Shown here: positions 6,442 to 7,421 of the stretch, piece by piece | How positions within the stretch are numbered: position 1 is the first letter of the stretch | How the letters are laid out: every line of letters begins with the position of its first letter | NCBI GenBank assembly: GCA_035551935.1 | Contig: DASZMJ010000119.1 | Coordinates: 1 to 7,421, forward strand | Direction of reading: 5' to 3' | From: DASZMJ01 sp035551935 | GTDB lineage: Bacteria; Planctomycetota; Planctomycetia; Isosphaerales; Isosphaeraceae | DNA length: 7,421 bases | Made by a program: the position numbers and the translations under genes | Notes under the pieces: model-generated | Databases searched by the model: none | The model's input: the letters and a program-made list of their open reading frames with translations, nothing else | Told to the model about the DNA's origin: nothing

Positions 6442-6701
6442 GGCCGGGGTGGGGGGCGGTGTCTCGAGGCCGAGGACTCGGCAAGCCTCCCGGCCGGCGA
6501 CCACGGGCTCGAGGCCGACCCCGCGGCGCCCGAAGCGCACGATTTCGAGCGTTCCGCGCGCCTTTTTCGAGAATCCGGTTATAGCAACGGCCCCGGGTTT
6601 CGAGATTAAGGGTCGAGCGGATGGCCGGCGACGACGCCGCGCCGGCGCGGTCCGCGAGCCGACACCGCAGAAACCGCCCCCTTTGAGTGAGGTCGCCGAT
6701 C
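6442..6701. other. Repeat-derived spacer before the last gene, no gene seen
   Basis: No convincing gene lies here. Short open frames crossing it start inside the palindromic element and read through repeats. The left part (6442-6460) is G-rich and continues the interrupted repeat. A decayed repeat copy sits at 6502-6531. A small AT-richer patch at 6561-6607 includes TTATAG (6579-6584), but no -35 hexamer is correctly spaced from it, so a promoter for the last gene is only possible. TGAGG at 6688-6692 is the likely ribosome binding site for ATG 6702. Confidence 0.5.
6502..6531. repeat. Decayed single-arm copy of the repeat at 202-231
   Basis: Aligned without gaps to 202-231, this 30-base stretch matches at 25 positions. 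All five differences replace A or T with G or C (two T to C, two A to G, one A to C). The hairpin is partly lost. I find no opposite arm nearby, so this is a half copy or an eroded remnant. Confidence 0.5.
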
Positions 6702-7421
6702 ATGTCGAAGTCCACGACCCAACTGACGCCCGCCCAGCTCGCCGCCCGCCAGGCGAACGCGAAGAACTCCACCGGCCCCCGCACCGACGACGGCAAGGCC
6801 CGCGCCGCCAAGAACGCGCTCTTGCACGGCCTCTGCTCGCTGGCGCCGGTGTTGCCCGGCGAAGATCCCGCCGAATTCGAACGCACCTTGGCACAATGGA
6901 TCAAAGAGCAGCAGCCGGCGACCGAAGAGGAACGCAACCTCGTCTTCAACATGTGCTGCGCCACCGTCGCGATGGGCCGCGTCCGCAAGGCCGACGCCGC
7001 CGCGGCGCTCGTGCGCATGCGCCAGGCCGGCGAGGCGTTCGACAAGGACCGCGCCGAGAGCTTGAAGGAGCCGGCCTACCTCCTCGACATCGGCCGGTAC
7101 GGCGCCGTGCCGATCCTGCTGGCCCGCGCCGACGGCGTGCGCCGGCTGATCGGCCTGTGGCAGCGGCTGGACCGGCGGCTGGACCAGGTCGGCTTCCTCG
7201 ACCTCAAGGAGCGCGAGGCCGCCGCGACGCTGCTGGGCTGCCGCTTCGACGACCTGTTCGACGAGCGCGCCCGCGAGCTGCACGGCCTGGGCATGGCGCT
7301 GGAGGTCGCGCGCGGGGCCAAGCTCGACGAGCACCCCAAACTCCTCAAGCGGGGCGTGGTCATCGACGCGGACCGGCCGATGGAGCGGCTGCGCGCGATC
7401 ATCGCCTCGGAGCTCGAGGCA
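6702..7421 (+). CDS. Uncharacterised STGPRT/NALLHGL-family protein, 3' end beyond window
   Basis: The frame is open from ATG 6702 to the window end, giving 240 codons with no stop, so the gene is partial at its 3' end. TGAGG lies 9 bases upstream. The N-terminus reads AARQANAKNSTGPRTDDGKA (14-33) followed by AAKNALLHGL (35-44). I recognise this signature from many proteins of unknown function that are abundant in planctomycetes and acidobacteria. The basic, Asn/Gly-rich start could be nucleic-acid binding, but that is a guess. Residues 55-110 and 140-205 look helical and charged (for example LIGLWQRLDRRLDQVGF at 149-165), with two adjacent cysteines (85-86) and another at 180. No signal peptide, membrane helix or catalytic motif is visible. 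The gene stands alone after a repeat-rich spacer, and codon use matches the rest of the window. I do not assign a function. Confidence 0.75.
   Translation, partial: MSKSTTQLTPAQLAARQANAKNSTGPRTDDGKARAAKNALLHGLCSLAPVLPGEDPAEFERTLAQWIKEQQPATEEERNLVFNMCCATVAMGRVRKADAAAALVRMRQAGEAFDKDRAESLKEPAYLLDIGRYGAVPILLARADGVRRLIGLWQRLDRRLDQVGFLDLKEREAAATLLGCRFDDLFDERARELHGLGMALEVARGAKLDEHPKLLKRGVVIDADRPMERLRAIIASELEA

Noticed and set aside
6373..6609. Small plus-strand frame of 78 codons after the HD-GYP gene
   Set aside because: It starts in the loop of the palindromic element and is translated from repeats. There is no ribosome binding site or recognisable protein.
5948..7045. Minus-strand open frame of 365 codons across the 6241-6701 spacer
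   Set aside because: It reads antisense through two supported genes and through the palindromic repeats, and nothing in it resembles a protein domain.

Overview
The window is very GC-rich (roughly 70% by eye). It has strongly G/C-ending codons and long antisense open frames, and its intergenic spaces are packed with large, nearly perfect inverted repeats. This dense 'GTAGGG...CCCTAC' palindrome load, a protein whose N-terminus carries an RFGMRALL-type motif before a single membrane helix, and a member of the STGPRT...GKA...NALLHGL protein family all fit the Planctomycetota, most likely an Isosphaeraceae-like bacterium. That placement is my inference from memory, with no search behind it.

Layout, left to right. 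(1) 1-1083: an uncharacterised single-pass membrane protein (82-876, +). The DNA of its predicted N-terminus contains a 30-bp inverted repeat. A gap follows with a 31-bp-arm palindrome. (2) 1084-2555: hemL (+), encoding the PLP enzyme that makes 5-aminolevulinate, followed by a second palindrome lying between two convergent genes. (3) 2556-6240: a divergent pair for cyclic di-GMP signalling. An FHA-GGDEF diguanylate cyclase (-) and a PAS-PAS-GAF-GAF-HD-GYP phosphodiesterase (+) start 274 bases apart. Both have their catalytic residues, and the cyclase also has the RxxD product-inhibition site. The plausible logic is that one protein makes the messenger under a phosphopeptide-binding domain and the other destroys it under several small-molecule sensor domains. 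(4) 6234-6701: a repeat-rich spacer. It holds short GTGCTGAGT repeats that also supply the stop codon of the HD-GYP gene, a roughly 129-bp palindromic element flanked by a 9-bp direct duplication (it looks like a MITE-type insertion into an older repeat), and a decayed copy of the repeat found inside the first gene. (5) 6702-7421: the first 240 codons of an uncharacterised protein that runs off the window.

The most interesting material is the set of nested palindromes. Each arm is itself a hairpin, and the core sequences differ from element to element within one shared plan. One element carries an apparent insertion footprint. No tRNA, rRNA, CRISPR array, phage gene or known transposase was found. 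No complete new multi-gene system is evident.
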